A stretch of 64,000 nt of DNA from Termitomyces sp. T153 (taxonomy: Eukaryota; Basidiomycota; Agaricomycetes; Agaricales; Lyophyllaceae), in the NCBI GenBank assembly GCA_018296165.2, contig JACKQL020000005.1, positions 992,001 through 1,056,000 on the forward strand, read 5' to 3'. Shown here piece by piece: positions 22,380 through 35,300 of the stretch. The notes beneath the pieces were generated by a model, which saw nothing but the letters and a program-made list of their open reading frames with translations, did no database searches and was not told the origin of the DNA. Numbering within the stretch: position 1 is the first letter of the stretch; each line of letters begins with the position of its first letter. The position numbers and the translations under genes were made by a program.

Positions 22380-24554
22380 CATTCACCTTCCTCAATGGGC
22401 ACAATTGTGACCATGGAAGGTCAGGTGTTTGGGCCTAGGTCTGAACCAGAGTTTAATGGAGCACTGCAGAGTGCTACATGGGATACATTGAATCTTGCCA
22501 TTTTACATAATGGCATGAGGAATGAGAGTGGTGTCATGTTAGTAGGGCTGTTAGCAGCTACTTCTATTAGACCACCTGTAAAGGGTCAGGCAGGCATTAT
22601 TTCTGAGGACACTTGAGTGCCCTCTGCTTAGTGATACCCAAAAGTAGAGCTGGAGGATGCAGCAGTGATGGTGAGCAAAGAGAAACTCTCCTTGTATGCA
22701 CCTACAGCACTGCAAGTGGAAGGTCTTAGATCCCTTCCAGTGACCATGGCAGAGCATCAGGACTACTTTCTAGTGGTTACCCTACTGAAGTATAATAACA
22801 AAGAGCCTCATAGGGCATGAGGCCCTGTATGTTTGCAAGCTAGACCTACTCTGAGCATGAGGCTAGTAGGACTATTAGCATTTATCAACACAATTCCAGA
22901 GGATGTTGGTGACATTTCAGATACTGATAGTGAGGCTAACTCAGATGACATCTTGCATTAGAGGGTGTTTTTTTGGTGGGGTCAGGTTGAGGTCACTAAG
23001 GCTTCAATACAGCAATGTTTAGCTGTAAGAGTAGCAAAGCATATAGTGATCCAGTGATTGCTAGGAGAAGGGATCATTTCAAACAATTTGGTCAAGTTTA
23101 TAGAACTTTACATGCTTTTCTTAGCACAGGAGGTAGCAGACTATCTTCAGTGAAAATGGCTACAAGGCTCACATGCATTATCTGCAATGCTCTTACCATT
23201 TGTGGGTGGGGATTCATTACCTCCACTCTCTCTGGTCAATAAGGCAATGACCTTACTCCATGCACCACAACAGCTTGGCAAAATTCTGCAAGATTATATA
23301 GCAAGACAGGCTGCGATAGACCATCAGAGATGGGCTATGATGGGTACATTGGTAGTGACCAATATAGCATCAACAGAGGCTGGGTCAGTCATTACCATTG
23401 AACAGCCTGTAGTGCAGTGTAGACCCACTGAGTCTACTTGGAGAGTGTTGACATGGGAAGATCAAATTGCTTTACAGCAATTCTGCAACAGTGATCTGAA
23501 TGATTTTGGACAGTCCTTTGCAGAAGACTAAGGAGTAGTGTTCTGAGATGACACCATCTACAATGCTTAGCCTGAAGGGTACATTTCTCCTGAACATCCT
23601 TAGCCAGTGAAGCTTGAGAAGCATAACAGTCACTTTCCAGGGGAAGATGTGTGTGCTGAGGCTAGAACTATCCCTGCAAGGCATTATGGACAGGCTAATC
23701 AAGGAGGGAATAATTCTCTGAGTTGGACTGGCTACTCAGTGGACAGTTGTGGAGATCCAGGATGGAATTTGTCAAGAGACAAATCAGACTCCACACCACC
23801 ACCAAGGCTTTGGGAACCACCAGTCTCTGGAAGAGGTGGTGGAGGACTTGATGGGAACTACTCTATTCAAGTTGAGAACCATCACCACCCTCAGGTGGAG
23901 CTCCCTAAATCCACAAGGATTGGATGGTCCTCCATATGGTGATGGGAATGAGGACATGGATCCCACACCTGTGAGACATAGAGCTGAAAGGAGAAGGACT
24001 ACAGCCCTCTCTAAAAGACAGCCATAGAGATTTTCAATGCCTCCACAACATTGTGGATAGTTTGCCACTCCAAGAGTAGAGGAGGCCCATGAATATCACT
24101 GCCAGACAATGCACAATTGTCTAAGAATAGTAATAGAGAAGTTGCTTGCAGTCCAACTGGCAATTCTAGATGGACTCAAGCTTAAGTAGAGTGATCTGTC
24201 TGAGACAATCACCTCTTATGCCAGGTCAGCCAAGTTCAGTAAACCTGAAGACTGGCTCATGAGTATCTGCATATTTTATGCAGTAGCCCAGTATTGTGGA
24301 GATGGGCATGAAAGTGAGAAAGTCCTCATGCTTATAGACTTTCTAGCTGCAGAAGTGCTGAAATAGCACCTACAACATGTAATATATATCAACAAGACCC
24401 AGTCCTACTGGAGGTTTGAGGATATGATCCTTGGACCATACAATTAGTTCATACAACCTTTGACAATGCTTGTAATGCATTCCATGATATAGTATATGCA
24501 ATTGAAGAGGGAATGCAAGGCTTCTATGATGCCTTGTTGGACTATGCTCAAAAC
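22380..24554 (+). pseudogene. LTR-B copy A gag
   Basis: Plus-strand frames include 22395-22616 (MGTIVTMEGQVFGPRSEPEF), 23187-23531 (ASTEAGSVITIEQPVVQCRP) and a capsid-like block at about 24225-24554 (WLMSICIFYAVAQYCGDG, MLIDFLAAEVLK, GFYDALLDYAQN). The last is typical of gypsy capsid domains from memory. It stops abruptly where the LTR-D fragment begins. Confidence 0.7.
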
Positions 24555-24965
24555 TGTCACAACCTACTCCCAGACCTTTTAACCTCTTCCCAAGCCACCT
24601 GCTTCCTCAGAGTTCCTCCCTCAACTCACCCCAACTCTTTTGTTCTTTGTTCACCTATGGTGCCCACTCCAGCTATCTTCAACACTTCTCCAGCAAACCC
24701 CAACAACCTTCTGGCAAACTCCAGTATGTCCTCTGTGGGCTTCCTCAGTTCCCCTTCTCCCTCCACAAGGCCTCCAAGTCTCTCTGACATCTCCCCTGAC
24801 CCAGGCACACATTGCTAGCTTGTCCTTGTGACCCACTTGACCCCCCTGGAACTTCCCAACAACTATGGAGTGGACTGCATTCCCATCAGTTCCCATCAGA
24901 ACATGGACATGTCCCACCATCTGATCAGAACTGACACCTGTCAACCCCATATGGCTCTGACAAGT
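24555..24965 (+). mobile_element. Truncated LTR of family LTR-D in LTR-B gag
   Basis: Begins TGTCACAACC in the middle of the capsid sequence and matches the first part of the LTR at 57965-59041 (blocks GGTGCCCACTCCAGCTA, CTCTCTGACATCTCCCCTG). It is cut off at 24965 by the second LTR-B LTR. The antisense Glu-rich frame here is not a gene. The strand is relative to LTR-D coding. Confidence 0.8.
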
Positions 24966-25179
24966 TGTAACAGAGCATCCATTACATGCTGTACATATAT
25001 CACTGGTATATATTATTTAATTATAATGATAGCATCATATGACACTATCTCTAAAAGTACTATACTATTACTTATGCAAGGCAGTGGCTTACTTCATACT
25101 TCATAGATGGAACTATCAACTGGTTTTGACTTACATTGTGTAAACTGTAAGCTGTGTGACCTATAACAGAAATGTTACA
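24966..25179 (+). repeat. Second LTR of the LTR-B family (copy B)
   Basis: 214 bp, TGTAACAGAGC to ATGTTACA, clearly related to but more diverged from the LTRs at 22053 and 41764. The sequence after it repeats the leader and gag start of copy A (MDTVVTMEGKVLRPRSKTEF at 25300). Confidence 0.88.
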
Positions 25180-25299
25180 TTTTTTTAAGTCAAACAAGTG
25201 ATAACTCATTTGTGAGGGGAAAACCCAAACTTCTAAAAAAGAAGTTTACTGCCACTAGTTGCAATTAGCACATTGAAATTTTGATGTGCACCTTCCACA

Positions 25300-26528
25300 A
25301 TGGACACAGTGGTGACTATGGAAGGTAAGGTGCTCAGGCCTAGGTCCAAGACAGAGTTTGATGGAGCATTGAAGAGTGCTCCACATGGGATGTTGAAATT
25401 TGCCACATGCTGTGATGCCAGAAGGACTGCCAGCAGTCACTCCAGTATGACCACCTGCAAGTGGTTGGGAGGGTGTCCTAGTGGAGGGCTCTCAAGGGCT
25501 CTCTACTCAACTGTATCTGACAGCAGAGCCAGGAGGTGCAGTGGCATCATCAGACAAGAAAAAAACCCCTTTGTATGCGCCCACAGTGCTGAGGCTGAAA
25601 GGACTCTGATCCTTTCCAATTGCCATGGGAGGTCAGATTGACTCTGCAACAGTAGGAACACTGCTGAGGAGTGGAGTTCATCAAGACAATACCAGAGAAT
25701 GTCAGAGACACCTGTAATATAGACAGTGAGGCTTATCCAGACAACATCCTTCATTGAAGAATGATGGGGTTCTGGCAGAGCCATGTTGAGGTCCCTAAGA
25801 CCTTAACTCAGCAATGTTTAGCTGCTAGAGTAGCTAAGCACATTGCAATCCAGAGATTGTTGGGAGACAATATCATCCCAACTGATCCAGTAAAAATATG
25901 GACATTTACATGCTGTTTTTAGCATATGAAGTAACAGATTACCTCCAGCACAAGAAGCTATAAAGATTGCAGACATCATCTGTGATGCCATCTCCATATA
26001 TTGGGGGAGCCTATGTGCCCCCACTGTCCCCAGTCAACAAAGTGTTGACTCTGTTGCACACACTGCAACAGCCTGGCAAAATGCCATGTAATTATGTGGC
26101 TAGACAGGCTGCTGTGGACTATCACTGACAGGCCACATTGTGCATGATTGTAGCACTAGACTTAGCATCTACTGATGCAGAGTTGGTGATTATGGTAGAG
26201 CAACCAGTAGTGTGGCATAGACCTGGTGGGTCTATACAGAGAGCACTGATTTGGGAAGATTGAATTGCTCTACAGTGATTTTGCAATGGGGGCATGAAGG
26301 ACTTTGGACAGTCCTACATGAATGATCAAGGGGTGGTGTTCCAAGAGAATACCACCTATGATGTGTGGCCTGAAGGGTATGTTTCACTAAAACAAACCAG
26401 GCCAATTAAGAGGGAGGAGCATGATTCTTGCTCTCCTCTCAGAGATGAACATGCTGGGACTGTTCAGAGCCCTGCAGATTGCCAGAGACACATAGGGCAT
26501 AGAGCAAGCACTTTTAGTTCTCCTTGAT
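25300..26528 (+). pseudogene. LTR-B copy B gag N-terminal part
   Basis: Colinear with 22395-23620 of copy A: TMEGKVLRPRSKTEFDGALK and, further on, FGQSYMNDQGVVFQ and YDVWPEGYVS versus FGQSFAED and PEGYIS. Roughly 1 kb matching the copy A capsid region is missing before the pol sequence begins. Confidence 0.65.
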
Positions 26529-28596
26529 TTTACAAATGACCAGATGGTCATTGATGGAAGGGCAACTCCAGCTCATAAGTTGGAGCTGGAGGATGCCAAC
26601 AGCTGTGCATGACACTTGCACACAGTAAAGAAGTGGCATGATGAGTGGCCTTGACTCCCTGGTGGACTCAAGTGGCTCACTGTAGAGGAGGTAATGGATG
26701 AGGATGGAGTTCAAGTAACTAAGAGTCTACCCAATGATCACCCATTCTTGTTAGTATCTGAAGAAGAGTATCAAAGGAGTACTCTTCAAGAGGAGGGGAG
26801 AGTATGCCAGAAGGGTCGAGTTGACACTTCAAAGGCAAGGAAAAGGAAGATCTGGAACAGACCAATCCCAAAGCCTACCCTGGAATGGGCATATGATCCA
26901 TGCATGCCACAAGAGTGGAATCAGGTCATAGCTGACCTGACACAATAGGAAGGGGTAAGAAGATCAACCTTTGAGGACAAAATATATAGAATGGCTATGA
27001 AGGATGAAATATCCGAGCCTAGCAAGTTTGAATACTTGTAGAAAGAAGCAAGAGGCAGGATAGCTCATGGTCCTGCTCAGCTGAACATACCAAACAAATC
27101 AGAAATTTGTCTGATGGCCTTGCATGATAAGTATGCAAAGCCTATACCACCAGCAAAGTCAAACAAGGAAGAGCATTGCTCTTTGCTGAGAATAGTTGGG
27201 GGAAAGGCACAACCTTCTAAGCTATCAGAAGGCAATATTCCACACCTTTGACAGCAGTGGTATGACAAGTTCCAAGACATTGTCAATAGAACAAAGGAGG
27301 AACTTCCTCCTTGGCAAGAAGTAAATCATGAGATAAATCTCATTGATGAGTCCAAATGGTACTCACACTTCATGCTGAGGTGTCCTAAGTCACTTTAGCA
27401 GCAATTGTGGGATAAAATCAACTGCTATGTGTAGGCTAAGTGGTGGGAGCCATGTGCAGCCAACCAGGCTGCACCACTACTATGCATCCCTAAAAAGGAT
27501 GGATCCCTGTGGATGGCATTAAATGCTTGTCAGTGCAATGACAATACTATTAAGGATGTAACACCCTTACTGGACCAAGAGGTTATTAAGGAGGACATGA
27601 CTTGTGCACCAGTGAGGTCAAAAATTGACCTCACTAATGCATATGAGCAAGTGAGAATATGTACATTGGATGTACCTAAGACTGTATTCATGACCATTAC
27701 TGGAATGTATCACAGTAACATCATGCAGATTGGCTACTGTAATGTGCCAGCCACATTCCAATGTCTAATGATGTTTATCTTTGAGAATGTCATTGGCAAG
27801 TGGATGCATGTCTATTTAGACAACATATTTGTCTTCTCAGACTCCATTGAGGAACACAAGCAGCACCTCAGAGTAGTCTTTGAAAGAGTATATAAAAACA
27901 AGCACTACCTCAAATGGAAGAAGTGCAAGCTATATGCCAAGCATGTAGAGTGCCTCAGCTATGTAATTGACTTGCAGGGTATACACTCTAACATAGAGAA
28001 GTTGAATAGGATCCAGAAGTGGCACACTCCTAGAACCTACAATGACATTCAATAGTTCATTGAGTTGATGAACTACATCAGGAACTTTCTGCCTGATGTA
28101 TTTGCATACACTGGGTCACTAATGGCCATGATGCCAAATGGGTCACCATTTCATTGGCAACCCATTCACCAATGGTGTTTTGACATGATCAAGAGGATCT
28201 GCACCAAAACTCCAGTAATATGCCCAATTGATCCTTGACACAAGGATCCTATCTGGCTGATCTGCAATGCCTCAAAGACAGGCATTGGAGCAATGTATGG
28301 ATAAGGTCCAAGCTGGCAGAAATGTTGGCCAGTGGGATTTATGTCTAAAAAGTTCACTAATGCACAGTAAAATTATGCCATGCATGAACTTGAAACTCTG
28401 GCAATTTTAGAAGCCCTTTTCAAGTGGGAGGATAAGCTTCTAGGGTATGAGATTCATGTGATGACAGACCATAAAGTGCTTGAGTTCTTCAAAACTCAAC
28501 AGAACTTGTCACCATATAAACAATAGTGGACAGATTAGATGTTGAAATTTAATTTCAACATCACATATGTAAAAGGAGAGCTCAATAAGGTAGCGG
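26529..28596 (+). pseudogene. LTR-B reverse transcriptase and RNase H
   Basis: Pre-RT linker, then APLLCIPKKDGSLWMALN, SKIDLTNAYEQVRI and the catalytic loop VYLDNIFVFSDSIEEH (YLDN instead of YxDD). RNase H follows with NASKTGIGAMYG, HELETLAILEALFKWE and MTDHKVLEFF. At 28596 the sequence breaks inside GELNKVA, and DCLSHYFESD resumes at 39654. Confidence 0.92.
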
Positions 28597-29595
28597 TGAT
28601 GAGCCCCAGTTATTGCTGAGCACCTTTTTCGGCAGTTCGGACTTAGCGGCAGCTGACTACTTCGAATTTGACACAAGTCACAACACTCAGCGCACGGGAC
28701 TTAGCCCGAGGATTGGACCGAAGCACAAGACTCTAGTGACCACAAGACTTATCGATCACGGGGAACATCACACGAAGCCTGGAACTTGGGCCTGGACCAT
28801 CAAGGCCTAGACCCCCTTGGCAATGATTATTAGCGACCTTAGCGATCCTGGCGACAAAACGGCATTCCTTTACTATATATGGACATATTACCAGACACGT
28901 ATTGACATCGGACTCATTCTCTTTTTGGTTCTTATTAGCAATTAGTCGTTGCCAAGGCCTCACCTATGACTTTTTACTTAGTTACGGACTGACGCCTGGC
29001 ACGCAACCTAAACACAGTGGCAGACGCCGCCGCTAGTGGCGCTTAATTACTTACCTTCCCTTACTATACTTCGAAAACGTATAAATACTGCCTGCACATA
29101 GACATCACCCCATCGAATTTTACCATCGAATCACCATCATATCACTCCCCTATCTATAAGCTACCAGCTTAAAGGTTTCATTTACCTCATCTCTTTCCCT
29201 CATCTCGTCTTCGACCTTGGCTTAGCGACAAGCCTCTTCAACTTCGACCTCGACTTAGTGTGGTACCAACTACGGGTGCCAATAAACGTTATTTCAACTT
29301 AGTGACGCTAGCAATTGCGGCTAGCGACAAGTTTACGTTCGTCCTTCGATCTCAATTTTACTCTTACTGCTGTCTCTCTCCTTTATCCCCCCCCCGCCAC
29401 CGTTTCAGTTTTGCTGCGACTATCGTAAGCAGTGGTGATTCTCTTCAACTTCACTTCCCCGCCACCACTTTCGCTCTAGTTCTCTGGGACGGTTACTGAC
29501 TCGCCCTCAACTATTAACTTCCTACTGCCAGCTACCCTATCTAGTGACAAGTGTTAGGTTTCCTGCACGGCACTAGGTGGCATAGGAGCACATCA
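28597..29595 (+). repeat. LTR-C 5' LTR with promoter elements
   Basis: 999 bp, TGATGAGCCCC to CACATCA. TATAAATA at 29080-29087 is a likely core promoter and AATAAA at 29281-29286 a likely poly(A) signal, giving a U3 of roughly 500 bp. Directly after the LTR, TGGAGCCCACCGCG (from 29599) is in primer-binding-site position; I cannot name the tRNA. Confidence 0.95.
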
Positions 29596-29669
29596 TTTTG
29601 GAGCCCACCGCGAGGGGTGTTTAGAAGTTAACCATTCCACCAGAAACAAGAGCTCACGCAAAACGTCGC

Positions 29670-32316
29670 TTGAAAAACCCTTTTGAACCACCCCAGTCTT
29701 CCCTTTCGACCCCCCAGCATTCTTCGCCAGCAGCCCGTCCTCGACCCCTTGCCGACAAACTCAAAACTGCCAAAAACCTTCGCGACGTTAGCGAAATCCT
29801 TGCCGACTTCCCAGGTGCCCTCATAGAAAGTTTTCTCGACGCGCCGCTTTCACCTTTAACCCCAACCGACTCTGTATTTTTCCCTGAAGCTCACTCTATC
29901 CCCATATCGCCAACTATCTCCCGTCCTCCGCTAAATCTGACAATCGTTAACATGAACAACGACCCCGCTGCTCAGCGCGCTAGAATGCCACCTCACAATG
30001 ACACTACTGCACCTAAGTGGGATGAGAGTCGCCCTAGGGAACTCTCCCAATACTTCAAAGAACTGGAATACCTCTTCGCCGACTGCGGTATCGCTGACGA
30101 CACACAAAAGAAAGAATACGTGTCTCGATACGTTTCCTATGACACGGCAGAAACTTGGCTTGGCTTACCTGAATTTGGCGACAATATTATTATCGGCAAC
30201 AACGCCCCTCGACCCTACACTTACCAGGAATGGAAAGCGGCAGTGCTTAGGCTATACCCTGGCGCTGATGCTAGCGCTCGTTATAATCTTGGCGATCTGG
30301 AACGACTAGTTAACCAGTCTTTCAACAGCGGCTTAGCGACTTTGGGAAGGTTCTCTGACTACTACCGGGACTTCCAACGTATTGCTAGATGGTTACTCGC
30401 TAACGGCAAGCTATATCGTAACGAGGAACGTCGCTTGTTCCAACAAGGTATCCCCACATCGCTATGGTCTAAAGTCATCTGCCGCCTCGAAATCACCCTT
30501 CCCGATCACCATCCTGAGGACCCTTACGATGTTGACCAAGTCTTCGAAGGCGCTAAGTGGGTTCTAAAAGGAACGGACACTTCCACGACTAAGACCAGCA
30601 ATGGCACCACCGGCATCCATTCGCCCATCGCTAACCCGCCGACCATCCCTTCGCTGGCACCTAAGCAAGAAGCATTGGAATTAGCGACCACTACCGCAAT
30701 CGTCAGCGCCTTGGAACGATTGGAAGCCCTTCTAACCAGCAGTAACGCCCAACCTCGCCAACAGTTTGCTAACAGCACTTGCCACTTCTGCGGGGAAATG
30801 GGTCACACTATGGTCCAAGGCACTTGTATTAAGCTTGAGCAAATGATCAGACAGGGTAAGATCCGTCGTAACGCCGAAGGCAAGATCATTTTACCATCTG
30901 GTGCCATGATTCCCAACTATTCCGGCAAGTGACTATACATTGAACGCATTGAGGAATGGCACCGGCTTAATCCAGGACAAATTGTTACAGGCAGACTTTC
31001 TTCCAACGCTAACCCAGACCCAGAGCAGGCGGCTATGCAGCAGTCGCTAATACACGAGGTAATGCAACAGGACGTCGCCACAGGCCGAGTGCTAAGCAAG
31101 GAAGAACAGATCGAGGCTTTGGAATGCGAGCTATTTGCACTCCGGCAAAATGGCGAAAAATTCGACGGCGTACAAGTTCCCCGAGCGACTTACCAACCAG
31201 CAAGTGATGCTTCAAAGGCAACACCCTTGACCAGTGACCCTCCGGCAACCTCCACCCCTTCTGATTCAGCTCCAGTTCCTGCCACTAAGCCTGCTGACAA
31301 AGGCAAAGCACCTGAATGCACCGTTGCTAAGGAACAACCACCTGTCGCTAAGGAACCTGTTGCTCAGCCTCCTATTCATCCATTTTCTGGCCTCCCTAGT
31401 CGCTACGCCCCACCCGCTAACCGGAATTTTGCTGCTCCCGACAAAGCTAACGATGGCGCATATCGAACTATGCCACCCATCTACGACATCGAGCAATCCA
31501 AAGCGGTTTTCAAATGAGTCTTACGCACCCAGGTCACGATATCGGTTGGCGAACTTTGCTCTGTATCCCAGGACATCAGGAATCAGTTTAGGACAGCGGT
31601 TACGCCCAAACGATCGGTTGGCGCTAGCGCTAATACAGTACAGGACTCCAGCAACATTTTTGAAGAGATTTTGCCGACTTTCGCTATCGAAGAACCCCAG
31701 TTTTCGCTGGGGTCCAACGCTGATACCGCTAAAGGACTTACTGCGGACAAGGCACCATTTGCTTCAGTCGACCCTGTCGAGGCCTATATCGATTTGCTAC
31801 CCCCTGGAGAAGAGCCTGTAGTACTCACTGTCGCTAAGGAATCTCAGTCACTTCGTACCGTCATGATGCTGATCGACAATAAAGAGGAAGTTGAATGCAT
31901 TCACGACAGCGGTTCTCAGATTATTTCAATGTCCGCCAAAATTGCTAGCAACATTGGCTTATCCTATGACCCCAACATCGTGCTAAACATGCAGAGCGCC
32001 AACGGTACCATGGATCGATCACTGGGACTAGCTAGAAATGTACCATGCACTATTGGCGACGTGACGGTCTATCTTCAAATCCATGTTTTACGGTCTCCCG
32101 CTTACGACATCCTACTCAGTTGCCCATTTGACGTATTAACCTGAAGTACGGTTAATACAATTAGCGACATCGAAACAACTATAACAATCATGGACCCCAA
32201 TACTGGCGTACAGCGCACTATCCCTACTTTTCCACACGGCAAAACCAAGAGAAACAATTGTCAAAATGTTTGCTTCGAAACAGAGGCACCCCGTTGCTTT
32301 CATCGCCGGAGGCAAT
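29670..32316 (+). pseudogene. LTR-C gag and protease (frame with three TGA stops)
   Basis: One frame from about 29670 to 32316, with TGA at 30930, 31515 and 32142. The first ATG is at 29952; the frame is open upstream of it without an ATG. The capsid part includes YFKELEYLFADCGIADD and YTYQEWKAAVLRLYPGAD. A zinc knuckle reads CHFCGEMGHTMVQGTC, spacing C-x2-C-x4-H-x6-C rather than the usual x4. Then comes a Pro/Ala-rich linker and an aspartic protease with CIHDSGSQIISMS. All three TGA sit where related proteins, as I recall them, have arginine. An extra A in AAAA at 32241-32244 explains the frame change into pol. Confidence 0.9.
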
Positions 32317-35300
32317 GAAGAAGATAGCAACCTAGTGATCGTTATCAGCTATGACCATTCAACTGGTCTAGCGACGTGTATAGCTTCTTGTGATTTGGAC
32401 AAAGACATTTTACTTACTGATTCTAACACAGAGACTAATCCCGCGCTAGCATACCTTTACGCTACGGCTAGCGACATTTCTGATTTGTCCCTTCCACCTC
32501 GTTCTTATCTCGTTTCTACTGATGCATCTAATCCCTTGATTCTTGGACAGACTTTGCCCTTTGATACATGTGTTACGGACACTACCCCCACCTATGTTAA
32601 CATCCCATTCCCCGCTCAGTATGTCGCTAACGAACCTCCTAAGTGAAAAGGAGTACAGGTCAAGAAGAAGTATAAACCAGTCATCATGAAAACCAAACCG
32701 GTCGCCAGCCACGTTAGCGAAGACTTTCGAATCGAGCGTCAAGTTATAGGCGATCCACTAGCGACCATTCCTCTGCTTAACCCAAACCCGCCACCTTTCG
32801 TCCCGACAAAGCGATTCACCAGCAAGCGACAAGCGAAATTGGTTAGCGACCATGACACTGGGTTCCTCACTAGCGATGAAATCAACGTATTGGTCGATAT
32901 GGTCGCCAAGCAAGAAAAAGCCTTTGCTTGGGAAGATTCTGAATGAGGAAGTTTGCGCCCCGACTTCTTCCCGCCAGTACGCATACCAACAATCCCGCAT
33001 GTACCTTGGGTTCAGCACAATTGCCCCATACCCCCAGGACTAGAAAAGGAAGTATGCGAAATTATTCGCAATAAGATCAGCGCCGGCGTCTATGAACCCT
33101 TGAATTCTGCTTATCGCTCGCGATGGTTTTGTGTTCTCAAGAAAAACGGTAAGCTCAGGATTGTACACAGTCTAGAGCCGCTCAACCGTGTCACCATTCG
33201 CCATTCTGGAGTACCACCTTTTCCAGATCACGTCGCCGAATCTTTCGCTGGACGCATTTGTGGTGCCACTCTCGACCTCTACGTTGGCTATGACAAGCGA
33301 CTTATCGACCCAGCATCACGTGATTTAACAACATTCCAGACTCCGTTTGGCACTCTTCGCTTAGTAACCTTGCCAATGGGGTGGACCAACTCTGTGCCTA
33401 TATTTCACGATGACATTACCTTTATTCTGCAGCCAGAGATACCCCACAACGTGCTCAGCTTTATCGATGACGTTGGCGCTAAAGGACCCAAGGACTGGAA
33501 GATCGTTAACGGTAAACCCGCTAAGCATCCCGCTAATCTGAACATCCGCCTAGGGCTCTGGGAGTTCTTTGAACTTCTTAACAGGATCCTTCAGCGGATG
33601 AAATATTGCGGTGGCACTTTTTCCGGTCACAAACTTGTTCTTTGCGCCCCGACATTCAAGATTCTCGGTCACATTTGTACTCCTAGCGGTCGAATCCCCG
33701 ACAAAAGTCGCCTAGCGCTAATCGAGCGATGTGGTCCTTGCAAGTCACTATCGGAAGTCCGCGCCTTTTTAGGTACCGTTGGGGTGCTAAGGATCTTTGT
33801 CAAAAACTTCGCCCATCGAGCCCATAACCTGACGAAACTTACTCGCGTTGGCGTCCCTTTTGAGTTTGGTCCCGATCAGATTAATGCTCAACGTGACCTC
33901 GTGAAGGCCTTACAAGACGCTAAGCCCCTTGTTCCTATCAACTATGAATCGCCTGACCCCGTCATCTTAGCGGTCGATACGTCGTATATAGCGGTCGGAT
34001 ATTACCTTTGCCAGTGTGCTAGCAATAATCGCAAGGAGCGCCGCTACAATCGTTTCGGGTCAATTACACTAAACGACAGAGAAGCATGATTCAGTCAGCC
34101 TAAGTTGGAGCTTTACGGCCTTTATAGAGCGCTACAAGCTTTATGGATGTACCTCATTGGCGTTAGGAACCTCATCATCAAAGTCGATGCTCGCTACATT
34201 AAGGGTATGCTCCAGAACCCCGACATTCAGCCCTCCGCTAGCATGAACCGTTGGATTATGGCAATTCTGATGTTCCACTTCGAGCTGGTGCATGTCAAGG
34301 GGACTTTCCACGGCCCAGATGGTCTGTCGCGGCGCCCGCCACAGCCTGATGATCCCCCTGTCGACGATAGCGACAACTCTGTCTATGAGGATTGGATTGA
34401 TTGTTTGCATGAGTTCATACACCAGGTCCAGTTACCGCTGCCGCTCCTTCGCCATCTCTCAACGGCCACAAGTCGCTTATTCCCTGTGGCCGATCTTGGC
34501 TGTTCGCCTACTTTAGCAACTTTTGCCAGCGACACCGACACTGCTCCACGATTAGCAACCAGCGACGATATAACCCCCCTCCGAGACGATGGCATCACTA
34601 CTTATAGCAATGTACCCCGCAGTGCCAAAGCTACCACCAACGATGCCTGTATACTCTTAGTTGAGAAATGGCTTCACAATCTAATCCGACCCGAAGGCTT
34701 TAGCGACAAAGATTATGCCACTTTCGTTTGCTACGCATCTATGTTTTTCGTTACGGGAGGCAAACTTTGGCGAAGAAGTCGAGACGGTGCTCACAAGGTG
34801 TTCGTCCCTATTGCCAGTCGCTTACGGGTCTTGAAGGCGATGCACGATGACTTGGGACACAGAGGCTTCTTCGCTACTCGCTCTGCTCTTCTAGAACAAT
34901 TCTGGTGGCCCCAAGTTAGCGCCGACATCATGTGGTACCTTAGGACCTGCCATCTCTGTCAGATACACCAGACAACTAAAGTGCTTATTCCGCCAACTGT
35001 CGCTACCCCGGCGCCTTTGTTCAGCAAGATATACGCCGATACCATGTTCATGCCGCCCTCCAATAAGTTCAAGTACATCATCCAAGGACGTTGTTTGCTA
35101 ACTCATTACCCGGAATTTCGCATGCTCACCCGAGAAAACACCGAAGCTATCGCCAAGTGGCTATACGAGGACGTCATTTGTCGTTGGGGAGCACTTAGCG
35201 AAATCGTGACCGACAATGGACCCCCGATCCTAAAGGCAGTTACCTATTTGGCGAAGAAGTATAACTTACACCATATCCGGATCTCTGGTTATAATAAGCG

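Noticed and set aside
24626..24950. Minus-strand Glu/Gly-rich frames that look like a coiled-coil protein
   Set aside because: The segment aligns with the LTR-D solo LTR at 57965-59041, so it is non-coding LTR sequence.
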